Of a stretch of 21,780 nt of DNA, positions 8,401 through 18,000 are shown one piece after another. Source of the stretch: Lutispora sp041687175 (GTDB taxonomy: Bacteria; Bacillota; Clostridia; Lutisporales; Lutisporaceae); the NCBI RefSeq assembly GCF_041687175.1, contig NZ_JAWLCK010000043.1, forward strand, positions 1 through 21,780, given 5' to 3'. Under the pieces are notes generated by a model, which saw only the letters and a list, made by a program, of their open reading frames with translations, ran no database searches and was not told where the DNA came from. Every line of letters starts with the position of its first letter. Position 1 is the stretch's first letter. The position numbers and the translations under genes were made by a program.

Positions 8401-11400
8401 AGAGTTCAATTATCTTCCGCCAGATAATTTTCAGGAATACCCTCCTAGAGGAGCTGCACCCAGAACATCTCCCACCAATATTGGTTTATACCTGGTATCT
8501 ACCCTTGCTGCAGCAGATTTGGGATATATCACTGTATCCCATATGATAGAAAGAATAGGCAATACATTGGATACTATTGAGAAGCTGGATAACTGGAATG
8601 GCCATTTATACAATTGGTATGACATAAAAACATTGGAGGTATTGAGACCCTCTTATGTATCTACTGTGGACAGCGGTAACTTCATATCCTATCTGCTTGT
8701 TTTAAGGCAAGGTTTGAAGGATTATATTGAAAACATTGATAAGCAGGATACTGTAGAGAATATTATCACAAGAATAAATGCCATTATAGAGAGGACTCAA
8801 TTCATCCACCTCTATGACAAAAAGAAGAATCTATTTTCAATAGGATATGATGTAGAGAAAGAGAGCCTAACTAATTCCTATTATGATTTGCTGGCTTCCG
8901 AAGCAAGAACCACAAGCTATCTGGCAGTGGTAAGAAGAGAGATTCCATTGAGACATTGGAGAAAGCTGGGCAGAGCTTTGACTTATATAGGGAAAAGCAG
9001 GGTCTTGGTGTCCTGGACCGGAACCATGTTCGAATACTTAATGCCTGCGTTGATTATGAAAAGATATGATAATACCATACTGGATGAAACATATAAGGGT
9101 GTACTCCAGGCCCAGAAGGATTACGGGCAGGAAAATCATGTGCCTTGGGGCATTTCTGAATCAGGATATTATACCTTTGACTTGGATCTGAACTATCAAT
9201 ATAAAGCCTTTGGGGTACCGGATCTTGGTTTAAAGAGAGGATTGATTGAAGATGTAGTCATCTCTTCCTATTCTACCATGATGGCTATAAATTTGGATCC
9301 AAATGGAGTAGTACAAAATCTAAAGAGACTCATGGAGCTGGGCATGGAAGGTAAATATGGTCTATATGAGGCAGTTGATTTCACAGCAAAAAGAATGACT
9401 ATGGGATCAAAATATAATATAGTCAAAAGCTTTATGGCTCATCACCAAGGAATGAGCCTCCTTGCCATAAATAACTTTCTCAATGATGATATTATGATAA
9501 ACCGCTTTCACAGTGATCCTTTGGTAAAAGCCGGAGAAGTACTTCTCCAAGAGAGGATTCCTGAAAGCATTATTATCACAAAGGAGTATAAAGAAGCATC
9601 TTTGGATATAAACAGACAGAAGAGCTTGCACAAAGAAGGGGTAAGGAGCTACAGTTCGGCAAATCTACTGCCACCGCCTTGCCAAATACTCACAAATGGC
9701 AGATATTCAGTTTTGTTAAACGTGAGAGGAGGAGGATACAGCAAACTTGATGGAATACTTATAAATCGCTGGAGAAGTGATGCTTTGGAAGGAGGCTATG
9801 GAAACTACATCTTCATAAGAGATGTGAATAAGGATAAGGTTTGGTCAGCTGCTTGGGAACCCTTTAATGAAGAAGCAGATGGATACAAGGTGTCCTTCTA
9901 TCAATCCAGAGCTGAATTCACCAGAGTAGATGATAATATTAAGACCATGATGGAGGTATTTGTATCACCGGAAGATAATGTGGAAATAAGAAGGATAAAA
10001 ATTGAAAACCACGGCAAGGAGCCTGTAACACTAGAAATGACTAGCTATTTTGAGGTAGTACTTACAACGGAAGCAGCCGATATGGCACATAGAGCTTTCT
10101 CAAACCTGTTTGTGAGAACAGAATACCTGGAAGAATATAATAGCATCACAGCAGTTAGAAAACCTAGAGGAGGACATGGACAGGAGTGGTGGGCATTTCA
10201 TAGCTCTTTGGTACAAGGGGATACTCTTGGAGCGGTAGAGTACGAAACCAGCAGAGCCAACTTCATAGGAAGAGGGAGAAACATCAGAAGACCTATAGGG
10301 CTTTGTCATCCTTTATCCAATACTTCCGGTGTAGTTCTGGATCCTATAATGAGCATAAGAAGAGTAATAAAAATTGAGGCAGGTGGTCATGGAGAAATAT
10401 CCTATATAACAGGATGTGGAAAATCTAAAGAAGGAATAAGGCAAATGATAGTAAAATACAGAGAAGTTTCTTCCATAGAAAGAGCCTATGCTCTGGCTAT
10501 TACCAGAAGTCAGGTTGAAGGGGCATATATGAACCTTGACATAAAAGATATTGTAGGCTGTGAAAAACTCATAAGCCATTTGACATATGGCAGTCCTACA
10601 AGAACTATGAATAAGGACTATATAATAAGGAATAAAAAAGGTCAGTCTTCTCTATGGGCTTTTGGAATTTCTGGGGATTTGCCCATTATGCTTATAACTA
10701 TATCTGACGAAAGAGACATCCCTATTCTTAAACAAGCTATCAAAGCCCACGAGTTTTTGAGAATAAAGGGATTCAATGTGGACCTGGTAATATTGAATAT
10801 GGATGAAAGCAGCTATCTTCAGCCTTTGAAAACAGCCATAATTAATTTGGTAGAAGGAGGCAATGGCAAACATCTGATAGGCAGATCAGGAGGTATATTC
10901 ATCATAAATGCTGTTAATATCTCCCGTGAAGACCTGGAATTGCTGATGGCTGCATCAACTTTGGTATTCAAGGCTGAAGCAGGCCCTATAGAAAAACAAT
11001 TGAAAGAAATAAACATTAAAAGCAAAGAAAAGGTAAAAGCAAAAGACCTGATAAAATATAAAAACTGTGAACTCCCTGCTGCAGATAGTTCTCTCATGTT
11101 TAATGGCTATGGTGGGTTCAACATGGATGGCAGTGAATACATCATGAGCTTGAATAAGGATCTTAATACTCCTGCACCATGGGTCAATGTAGTAGCTAAT
11201 CCAAGCTTTGGATTTATTATAACAGAGAGAGGGGGAGGCTATACCTGGGCAGAAAACAGTAGAGAATTCAGGCTTACTGCCTGGACTAATGACCCTATAA
11301 TTGATGAGTCCCAAGAGATAATATATCTGGAGGATGTGGAAGAAGGAAATAAATGGGCTATTAATCCGGAAGCTTCGGAGAATGGTGAGCCTTGGACTGT

Positions 11401-13465
11401 GAGACATGGATGGGGTTATACCATTTTTAACAAGGATTGCTATGGATTAAAACAGGAGTTGAAAGTATTTGTACCTCGTAATGACAAGCTTAAGATTAAT
11501 ATTCTTGAGTTAAAGAACAAAGAAGATAGAAGAAAAACATTAAGACTCTGTTACTATATGGAACCAGTATTGGGAGTAAACCCGAAAGAAACCAAGCCCC
11601 ATTTAGTAATAAAGCATGACCATGAAATTAATGGATTGATCATTGAGAATGGATACAATACGGATTTTCCAGGAAGGATGGTATTTGTTACATCGTCAGA
11701 GCCAATATGTGAGTATGCTAATAACAGACTCGAGTTCCACCAACTGCTTGAGAAAGGATCAGAAATTGATTTTAGCGTGGGCTACGAGCCCTGCGGAGCT
11801 GTGAAAATTCAAATAACTCTGGACCCGATGGAAGAGAAGAGTGTAGGTTTCTATATGGGTCAAAGTGATAACCACAGAGAGATAAAAGCTATGCTGGATA
11901 AATATAAGGACATAGCTGCTGCTGAGGAAGAGCTGGAGATGGTGAGAAAAGTATGGAGAGATATAACTGGAAAAATACAAGTAATGACACCGGATAAGTC
12001 TATGGATATTATGCTAAATGGTTGGCTTGTATATCAAACCATATCCTGCAGACTATGGGGAAGATCAGGATTTTATCAATCTGGCGGAGCCTATGGTTTC
12101 AGAGATCAGCTCCAGGATGCTATGAACATCGGTATGATAACACCAGAACTTTTGAAAAACCAGATCCTTCTCCATTGTAGCCATCAATTTGAAGAAGGAG
12201 ATGTTCTTCACTGGTGGCATCCTGTTGCAGGGGACAAAGGAGTGCGCACTAGATTCTCTGATGATTTGCTATGGCTTCCCTACGGTGTTATACAATATAT
12301 AAACTATACCGATGACAAAAGTATTCTAGAGATAAGTACTCCCTATATTAAAGCCGAACCTTTAAAGGAGGGAGAGGATGAGAGGTATGGTATCCCTGAA
12401 AAGTCTTCCATTATAGGGACAGTTTATGAGCACTGCATCAAGGCTTTAGATAGGAGCTTGAAGTTTGGAGCTCACCAATTGCCATTGATGGGCTCCGGTG
12501 ACTGGAACGACGGTATGAATCTGGTAGGCAACAGAGGCAAGGGCGAAAGCGTATGGCTTGCTTTCTTCATATATGAAATACTCAAGGGATTTTTGTCTAT
12601 CTGCATTCATATGGAGGACACAGAGAGAGCTGCCAAATATGAAAAGGCAATGAAAAATATTAAGCAAGCAATAGAGGAAGCCGCATGGGATGGCAACTGG
12701 TACAGGAGAGCATATTTCGATGATGGAACTCCTCTAGGATCTTCGGAAAATACTGAATGTATGATTGATTCCATAGCTCAAAGCTGGTCCGTAATATCTG
12801 GGGCGGCCAGCCCTGAAAGGGCATCTTTGGCTATGGAGTCGGTAAAAAGGCATCTGGTGAAGGAAGATGAAGGTATGGTGCTGTTGTTTACTCCTCCATT
12901 TGACAAGACCGACCATAATCCAGGATATATAAAATCCTATGTTCCTGGAGTAAGAGAAAACGGAGGACAGTATACCCATGGAGCAGTATGGGTTATATGT
13001 GCCTTTGCCCTCCTTGGCGATGGAGATATGGCGCATAAGATTTTCCATATGATAAATCCAATAAATCACACTCGTACAACTTTGGAATGCTCTATATACA
13101 AGACAGAACCCTATGCAGTGGTAGCTGATATATATGCGGCAAATCAGCACATGGGCAGAGGCGGATGGTCCTGGTATACAGGGGCTGCTGGATGGCTCTA
13201 TAAGGCAGGAATTGAATATATACTTGGGATAAACATAAGAGGGAGGAATTTGGTAATAAATCCATGCATACCAGAGCACTGGGAAGGTTATAAGGTTATC
13301 TATAATCACTCTGGAACAATATATAATATAACAGTATCCAATCCCCAAAATATTTGCAGGGGTGTAATATCTATTACTTTGGATGGGAAAGCTATAGTTG
13401 GCAATGCTATAGAACTTGTTGATGATAAAAATACTCATCAAGTAAATGTCTTAATGGGCTGTTAA
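5471..13465 (+). CDS. Cyclic beta-1,2-glucan synthase (NdvB/ChvB-type; GT84-GH189-GH94)
   Basis: A giant membrane enzyme of about 2,664 residues that would polymerise glucose from UDP-glucose into beta-1,2-glucan, cyclise it and trim chain length. Residues 1-380 form a helical cytoplasmic region. Membrane helices lie at about 385-435, flanking the GT84 glycosyltransferase, with more at 780-865 and 900-945. The transferase shows DSD at 598-600, HD at 711-712 and RxxRW at 743-747. Residues about 955-1390 match the glucoamylase-like cyclisation domain now called GH189; Glu1144 (SEARTTSY) and Glu1230 (GISESGYY) are candidate catalytic residues. From about 1400 to the end are two beta-sandwich regions (RGGGYSKLDG, ERGGGYTWAENSREF) and a GH94 phosphorylase domain with RTRFSDDLLWLPYG and GSGDWNDG (D2344). 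All key motifs are present, so it looks functional. ATG 5471 follows GGAGAGGTG by 10 bases. The upstream sugar-nucleotide gene fits a joint pathway. Confidence 0.92.
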   Translation: MNDIDRIKHVLLNREDILAYGYIMGQKHLLKKKKGTTKVLKKRLEQNYQEIFNIYRKLDAFTKDNKDMSPASDWLLDNFYKIEEQVKEVKLNIRQERFYKLNTLASGYLKDYPRIYAIALEFISHTDGNLDTDLFIDFIKAYQSNQILTISEVWALSLVTRIGLVENIRMICTDIYKTQLQWNKADKDSKLKGQELIEAIEENLEIEGRLNSSYIEHLLALIRRTGLEYGEVIDYLEKRLEEYNTTIKELIQNEHKEYAVRKISIGNSITSLYSISTLDWNEIFESVSIVEEMLSKDPSGIYPSMDFESRDYYRKIITRISTDNNISETRVANAAISLSKSAQKLNKSFKEIHVGYYLIDEGRKDLFESLNIRKKDFRLKSMQPYLTTVAFFTALSIIFAVSVLAKGWSYGNIALLSILLLIPTSEIGIGLTNHIFMKLYKPTFLPRLDYGEGIPDESKTMVIIPALLSSKNIALELIEKMEVYYLANKDENLFFGLIGDFKDSINETNPDDESIIAAAMEGVSRLNKKYKKDRTIFYYFHRKREFNEKQNKWMGWERKRGAIVQFNDLILGKDINSFVYKSSHVDELKDIKYVITIDSDTNLIMESAAKLIGTIEHPLNRPVYDEKWGVVREGYGIIQPRIGIDIEDSNKTLLSRIFAGDGGIDPYTTAVSNIYQDVFGEGIFTGKGIYDLSLFNKVTKNKIVDNTVLSHDLLEGSLLRTGLAGDIELIDGFPGKYLSYSSRQHRWARGDWQLIKWILGRNPLTSLSRWKMADNLRRSMLQPSLYLLLLIGIFFLPVSVFELILIPIFLFLFPNLLCLLSIVERRGKSVRQCTQLLKKTTYQLFMLMAFLPYSAYLMMDAAMRSLYRVFCSHRNMLEWVTAADAEKNLKSDLKGYYMKSRYPMVLTLLFAVAAGINKAYDMAAIILTALWALSPYIAFKASEETEGEKPSLTDEEKADIQRIGRKTWAYYEELVCEEFNYLPPDNFQEYPPRGAAPRTSPTNIGLYLVSTLAAADLGYITVSHMIERIGNTLDTIEKLDNWNGHLYNWYDIKTLEVLRPSYVSTVDSGNFISYLLVLRQGLKDYIENIDKQDTVENIITRINAIIERTQFIHLYDKKKNLFSIGYDVEKESLTNSYYDLLASEARTTSYLAVVRREIPLRHWRKLGRALTYIGKSRVLVSWTGTMFEYLMPALIMKRYDNTILDETYKGVLQAQKDYGQENHVPWGISESGYYTFDLDLNYQYKAFGVPDLGLKRGLIEDVVISSYSTMMAINLDPNGVVQNLKRLMELGMEGKYGLYEAVDFTAKRMTMGSKYNIVKSFMAHHQGMSLLAINNFLNDDIMINRFHSDPLVKAGEVLLQERIPESIIITKEYKEASLDINRQKSLHKEGVRSYSSANLLPPPCQILTNGRYSVLLNVRGGGYSKLDGILINRWRSDALEGGYGNYIFIRDVNKDKVWSAAWEPFNEEADGYKVSFYQSRAEFTRVDDNIKTMMEVFVSPEDNVEIRRIKIENHGKEPVTLEMTSYFEVVLTTEAADMAHRAFSNLFVRTEYLEEYNSITAVRKPRGGHGQEWWAFHSSLVQGDTLGAVEYETSRANFIGRGRNIRRPIGLCHPLSNTSGVVLDPIMSIRRVIKIEAGGHGEISYITGCGKSKEGIRQMIVKYREVSSIERAYALAITRSQVEGAYMNLDIKDIVGCEKLISHLTYGSPTRTMNKDYIIRNKKGQSSLWAFGISGDLPIMLITISDERDIPILKQAIKAHEFLRIKGFNVDLVILNMDESSYLQPLKTAIINLVEGGNGKHLIGRSGGIFIINAVNISREDLELLMAASTLVFKAEAGPIEKQLKEINIKSKEKVKAKDLIKYKNCELPAADSSLMFNGYGGFNMDGSEYIMSLNKDLNTPAPWVNVVANPSFGFIITERGGGYTWAENSREFRLTAWTNDPIIDESQEIIYLEDVEEGNKWAINPEASENGEPWTVRHGWGYTIFNKDCYGLKQELKVFVPRNDKLKINILELKNKEDRRKTLRLCYYMEPVLGVNPKETKPHLVIKHDHEINGLIIENGYNTDFPGRMVFVTSSEPICEYANNRLEFHQLLEKGSEIDFSVGYEPCGAVKIQITLDPMEEKSVGFYMGQSDNHREIKAMLDKYKDIAAAEEELEMVRKVWRDITGKIQVMTPDKSMDIMLNGWLVYQTISCRLWGRSGFYQSGGAYGFRDQLQDAMNIGMITPELLKNQILLHCSHQFEEGDVLHWWHPVAGDKGVRTRFSDDLLWLPYGVIQYINYTDDKSILEISTPYIKAEPLKEGEDERYGIPEKSSIIGTVYEHCIKALDRSLKFGAHQLPLMGSGDWNDGMNLVGNRGKGESVWLAFFIYEILKGFLSICIHMEDTERAAKYEKAMKNIKQAIEEAAWDGNWYRRAYFDDGTPLGSSENTECMIDSIAQSWSVISGAASPERASLAMESVKRHLVKEDEGMVLLFTPPFDKTDHNPGYIKSYVPGVRENGGQYTHGAVWVICAFALLGDGDMAHKIFHMINPINHTRTTLECSIYKTEPYAVVADIYAANQHMGRGGWSWYTGAAGWLYKAGIEYILGINIRGRNLVINPCIPEHWEGYKVIYNHSGTIYNITVSNPQNICRGVISITLDGKAIVGNAIELVDDKNTHQVNVLMGC

Positions 13466-13514
13466 AAATAAAGACGAAATGATATTATAAAATGAAAGAG
13501 GTGAGAGTAGCTAT

Positions 13515-14171
13515 ATGAATTTGTTTGATATAATTGGTCCCGTTATGATAGGACCATCCAGTTCCCATACTGCTGGAGCTGCCAGATTGGGGAAATTAGC
13601 CCGCAATATATTTGGAGAAGAGTTTAATAAGGCAGATATCACACTGTATAATTCCTTTTCAAAAACTGGCAAAGGCCATGGCACTGATAAAGCCATCGTA
13701 GCTGGAATATTAGGGATGGAACCTGATGATGAAAACATAAAAAATGCTTTTGAACTGGTTAAAAAATCAGGTATAGAAGTTAACTTTAATTATCAGGACA
13801 GTAATAGAGAGGTTCATCCAAATACAGCTATGATAAAATTGTACGAAAAAGAAAAATCAATGAGCATAACAGGCTGCTCTCTCGGTGGAGGCAGGGTCAT
13901 GATACAGGATATAGATGGATTTAAGACCGAGTTTACTGGTGAATTCAACACTATAATTTCCATACAGAGGGATAAGCCAGGCATCGTGGCTTATGTTGCA
14001 TCATACTTGGCTCAAAAAAATATAAATATTGCCCAAATGAAGCTTTCTAGAAAATCAAAGGGAGATACTGCTCTGATGATTATTGAGACAGATGAAATAC
14101 CGCCTGAATCTCTAAAAACAGATTTAGAAAACAATGAAGGAATATACAAGATAGTATTATCTATTATTTGA
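13515..14171 (+). CDS. sdaAB: L-serine dehydratase, iron-sulfur type, beta subunit
   Basis: The 218-residue beta subunit of the oxygen-sensitive [4Fe-4S] L-serine dehydratase (L-serine to pyruvate and ammonia). The conserved GPSSSHT lies at residues 13-19, followed by AGAARLG. The C-terminal third is an ACT domain (IISIQRDKPGIVAYVASYL onward), a fold often used for allosteric control. Its length and the partner gene match the two-subunit enzyme of Bacillus subtilis and anaerobic clostridia. The ATG at 13515 is preceded by a GAGGTGAGAG-type ribosome-binding site. It lies 49 bases after the glucan synthase stop, with no terminator seen between them, so read-through cannot be excluded. The next gene starts 11 bases after its stop. 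Confidence 0.95.
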   Translation: MNLFDIIGPVMIGPSSSHTAGAARLGKLARNIFGEEFNKADITLYNSFSKTGKGHGTDKAIVAGILGMEPDDENIKNAFELVKKSGIEVNFNYQDSNREVHPNTAMIKLYEKEKSMSITGCSLGGGRVMIQDIDGFKTEFTGEFNTIISIQRDKPGIVAYVASYLAQKNINIAQMKLSRKSKGDTALMIIETDEIPPESLKTDLENNEGIYKIVLSII

Positions 14172-14182
14172 GGAGGAAGGAT

Positions 14183-15058
14183 ATGTCTCTTTTTACTATG
14201 AAGCAAATTATTGAAGCTGCTGAAGAAAAGGGTGTTAAAATATCAACTGTGGCCATGGAGATGGAGAGCAAGGAAAGTGGCTTATCTATCGATGAGATTA
14301 AGAAAAGAATGACTAATAATTATGATATAATGAAAAATGCTGTTTCACATGGTATAAATCAGGTTATACCCTCTGTCAGTGGACTTACAGGCGGAGAGGG
14401 CTTTAGGCTATGGCAGGGAAAGGATAAGGGACTATCTGGCGATACAATTCTGAAGGCCTCCTCCAGGGCTATGGCTGTTTCTAATGTCAATGCCTCTATG
14501 GGACGAGTCGTTGCAGCTCCTACAGCAGGCTCTTGCGGAATAATTCCTGGTGTGCTTATAACCATTGGAGAAAGACTTGGGAAGTCTGAAGATGAGATTG
14601 TGGATGCATTGATTACTACCGCTGTAGTAGGAAAGGTAATAGCTCAAAATGCAACTGTCGCAGGTTCCGAAGGTGGATGCCAGGCAGAATGTGGCGCAGC
14701 TTCTGCTATGGCAGCAGCTGCAGCTGTTGAACTGTCAGGAGGTACACCTTCTCAGGCGGGTCATGCTGCTGCTATAGCATTAAAAGGTGTTATGGGGCTT
14801 ATATGTGATCCTGTAGCCGGATTAGTTGAAGTGCCATGTATTAAAAGAAACAGTTTTGGAGCAGCACAGGCAATCTTGGCAGCAGATATGGCTATGTCAG
14901 GGATAGAAAGCGTAATACCTGTAGATGAGGTCATCAAAGCCATGGGAGATGTAGGTCACGCTATGCCTGAAGAACTGAAGGAAACGGCTATGGGAGGTAT
15001 CGCAGCTTCAGAAACTGCCAAAAAGCTGGAGAAAAAACTCTTGAAAAATGATATGTAG
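14183..15058 (+). CDS. sdaAA: L-serine dehydratase, iron-sulfur type, alpha subunit
   Basis: The 291-residue catalytic subunit. Cysteines occur at 118, 166, 170, 208 and 219. Cys166 (GGCQAEC), Cys208 and Cys219 (the C and C of CDPVAGLVEVPC) have the same 42- and 11-residue spacing as the cluster-binding cysteines I recall from the Legionella single-chain enzyme, so they are the likely [4Fe-4S] ligands. Glycine- and alanine-rich active-site stretches (PTAGSCGIIPG, AAAAAVELSGG) are typical of the family. ATG 14183 is chosen because AGGAGGAAGG (14171-14180) sits directly upstream; a TTG at 14168 would place the start before that site and overlap sdaAB. It forms an operon with sdaAB and is followed 10 bases later by the large regulator. 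Confidence 0.95.
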   Translation: MSLFTMKQIIEAAEEKGVKISTVAMEMESKESGLSIDEIKKRMTNNYDIMKNAVSHGINQVIPSVSGLTGGEGFRLWQGKDKGLSGDTILKASSRAMAVSNVNASMGRVVAAPTAGSCGIIPGVLITIGERLGKSEDEIVDALITTAVVGKVIAQNATVAGSEGGCQAECGAASAMAAAAAVELSGGTPSQAGHAAAIALKGVMGLICDPVAGLVEVPCIKRNSFGAAQAILAADMAMSGIESVIPVDEVIKAMGDVGHAMPEELKETAMGGIAASETAKKLEKKLLKNDM

Positions 15059-15068
15059 GTGAGAAAAA

Positions 15069-18000
15069 ATGGCTCATATAACTGTACATGTTTTAGGAGT
15101 ACCTGAGGTCAGAATAGACGGAAAGATTATAGAGTTTCCCTATAAAAAGGCAGAAGCCCTTTTCTATTTTCTATGTGTAAATAAAAAAACCACCCGGGAA
15201 AAATTATCTTCTCTTCTATGGAGCGAATATAATGACGAATCTGCAAGGAGAAATCTGAGAAACGCTTTATATGTTATAAAAAATATAATCGGTGAAGATG
15301 TAATAATTACACCAAATCGTTCAGTTGTAGAGTTAAATCCTGAGGCCAAAATATATATTGATATTGATGATCCCAAATCATATGAAGAGGATGAAACTGA
15401 ATGCTTTGATAAAGTTTTTTTGGAGAACTTCTTATTAAAAGATGCTTATGATTTTGAGGATTGGTTGAGAGAAAAGAGAGATAATTATCAAAAAAATGCA
15501 ATTAATAAGTTGACTATGCTTGTTAATAATGCCTTATCTTGTAAAGATTATCCAAAAGCACAAAATTATTTATTAAAATTAATTAAAATAGATTCTTATA
15601 ATGAAGAAGCTTACAGACAATTGATGCAAATTTATAGGGAAAAGGGAGAAGCCAAAAAAGCAATAGAATGTTATGTAAAATTAAAGAACTATTTAGATGA
15701 TGAGTTAGGCATTAAGCCTGATGTAATAACTCAGCGTCTATATCAATCCATAAAAATGGAGCTGGAATTGCTCAGCTCAGAGGATAAAGATCCCAGTTTT
15801 TTTGGGAGAATAGATGAAATGAAATTGATGAAGGAAAAATTGGAGCTTTTCCGAAAGGAAAATGCCTCTCAATGCATCGTCATTCAAGGCGAAGCTGGAG
15901 TAGGAAAATCTGCCCTGATTCAACACTTTATTAAGAAAACTGTTGATGATAACACACTGGTATTGCAAAGCTACTGTTATCAAGCTGAAGAGAACTTTTG
16001 TCTAAGACCTTGGAATATTATACTGGAACAACTTATTAAAACTTTGGACAAGTATAAGATTAAAATATCGCCAGCAAAATTTCAAATATTGTCATTCTTT
16101 TTTCCTGCACTTTTATCAGAAGCTCAAGTTTCAGATGTTGATGAGATGGTAAAGCTGAATCCTGTAAAATATGGACAAATTATAGAAATAATACTTGAAC
16201 TTTTAAAACAGGCAGCTATAGATAAAAATATTATTCTTATAATTGATGATATTCAATGGGCGGACGATCAAAGCATCAAACTGGTTTACGAGCTGCTTCT
16301 AAGAAGCAGAAGCATTCCTATCTTTTTCATCCTCAGCGGAAGAAATGAAAACCTTGATAAGAAATTTAAATTGATACACACATTATATCTTCATAATATT
16401 TTAGAAGCCATCGAATTAAAAAGGTTATCCATGAAGGAAACTTTTGATTTTTGCCGATTTAAATTTAAAATGTATGATTTTGATAATGGTATTTTGAAGC
16501 GAATTTATAAAGAAACAGAAGGGAATATCTTTTTTATTATCGAAATTTTAAACCTGCTTAAAGAAGGAAAGGATATAAGCAACTTGTCAAATAAAATGCA
16601 ATCCATTATGGAAAGCAGATTGTCCACAGTTTCTAAAGATGGCCTTCAAATTTTAAATATTATGTCAGTGTTTTTTGATGAGGTTCTCTATAGTACATTA
16701 CAGGCATTAAGCGGCAAAGAGCATATGAAGATGGTTCGGATAATCGAAGAACTGCAGCTTAAATACCTGATAAAAGAGGAAGTTGATACAAATGGAGAGC
16801 TAGCCTATCGATTTACCCATATAAAAATACATGAGTATATATACTCAAGGCTTTCTGCTTCCAGAAAAAGGCTCCTTCACAATAGAATTGCTTTGTATTT
16901 GGAAGACAAATATTCTGCTACAGAGTACGATGATAGAATTGTTACCAGACTTATACATCATTTTTTCCAAAGCGGAAATAGACTTAAAGAATTAGAGTAT
17001 CGTATAAAAAGAGCAAAGACATATCTGTGTTTTGGATATGAGCTTTTTCCAGTCATTGATGATAATGTTTTTATAGAATTGGAAAATGAATCTTATGATT
17101 GTGATTTATCTGAAAAACAGTTAAAAAGTATAGAGTCAATGATAATCATGATGAGCAAAACACTGAGTACGAATTCTGATTTTGTCAGGATGGAGTCTGA
17201 TTTTCTAGCAATGCAGGGAAGTCTTTTCATACAAAAGGGGAATTACGATGATGGGATACGAATGATTGGAAGGATGATAAAAAAAGCTGAAAAAGAAGGA
17301 CATATTATAAATTTGCTGAATGGTCTTACCCAGATGTGTTATTACGGAATACAGACAGATAATAAGGAGATCCTTGCTGAGTATTCTGATAAAATGTACC
17401 ACACCTCAAAAAAACATAATATGCTTCAGGAATATGGTATAGCTCTAAGATTTAATGGATTATTGAAGCTTATGGAATCAGATTATGCTGGAGCTGAGAA
17501 ATTCTTTAATGAATCAATAAAAATTTTCAAATCATTAGAAACATTATATAAAAAATATACATTCAGTATAACCGCAGCGCTGAATTATATCGGAGACACC
17601 CGTTTATATTCCGGCAATAATGAAGAAGCACTGAAACTATATGAAAAATGTATTACCATGAGCGAAGGCCGGAGAAATTATATGAGCATGAGTTTATTTT
17701 ATGCCAATGCTGGACATGCTTCATTTAATATTTGCAATTATGAGCTTTCCAGAAGGTTTTTTGAAAAATCCTTAGCCTATCTCAATGAGGTTAAAGGAGG
17801 CTGGGTCCATCCCATTGCTAACAGCTTCAAAGCATTATTGTTAACTTATGAAGGAAATTATGAAGGTGCTTTATATAATTTGAAAATAGCAGATATGTAT
17901 TGTGAAAGGCTAAAGAAAAAATATTGGATGGGTATTAATTATAGAGTAAAGGCCGAGATAAGAGCTATAATGGATAATAATAAAGATGTTGAAAGGCACT

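Noticed and set aside
10955..11407. A 150-codon minus-strand open frame inside the glucan synthase
   Set aside because: Antisense to a recognisable GH94 beta-sandwich region, with no start signals or family resemblance.
12734..13441. A long open frame (235 codons) on the minus strand inside the glucan synthase gene
   Set aside because: It is antisense to strongly conserved GH94 sequence, its translation resembles no family, and no ribosome-binding site or gene-like context supports it.
13466..13514. Possible terminator or separate promoter between the glucan synthase and sdaAB
   Set aside because: No hairpin and no convincing -35/-10 pair can be seen in these 49 bases; only AT-rich sequence and the sdaAB ribosome-binding site.
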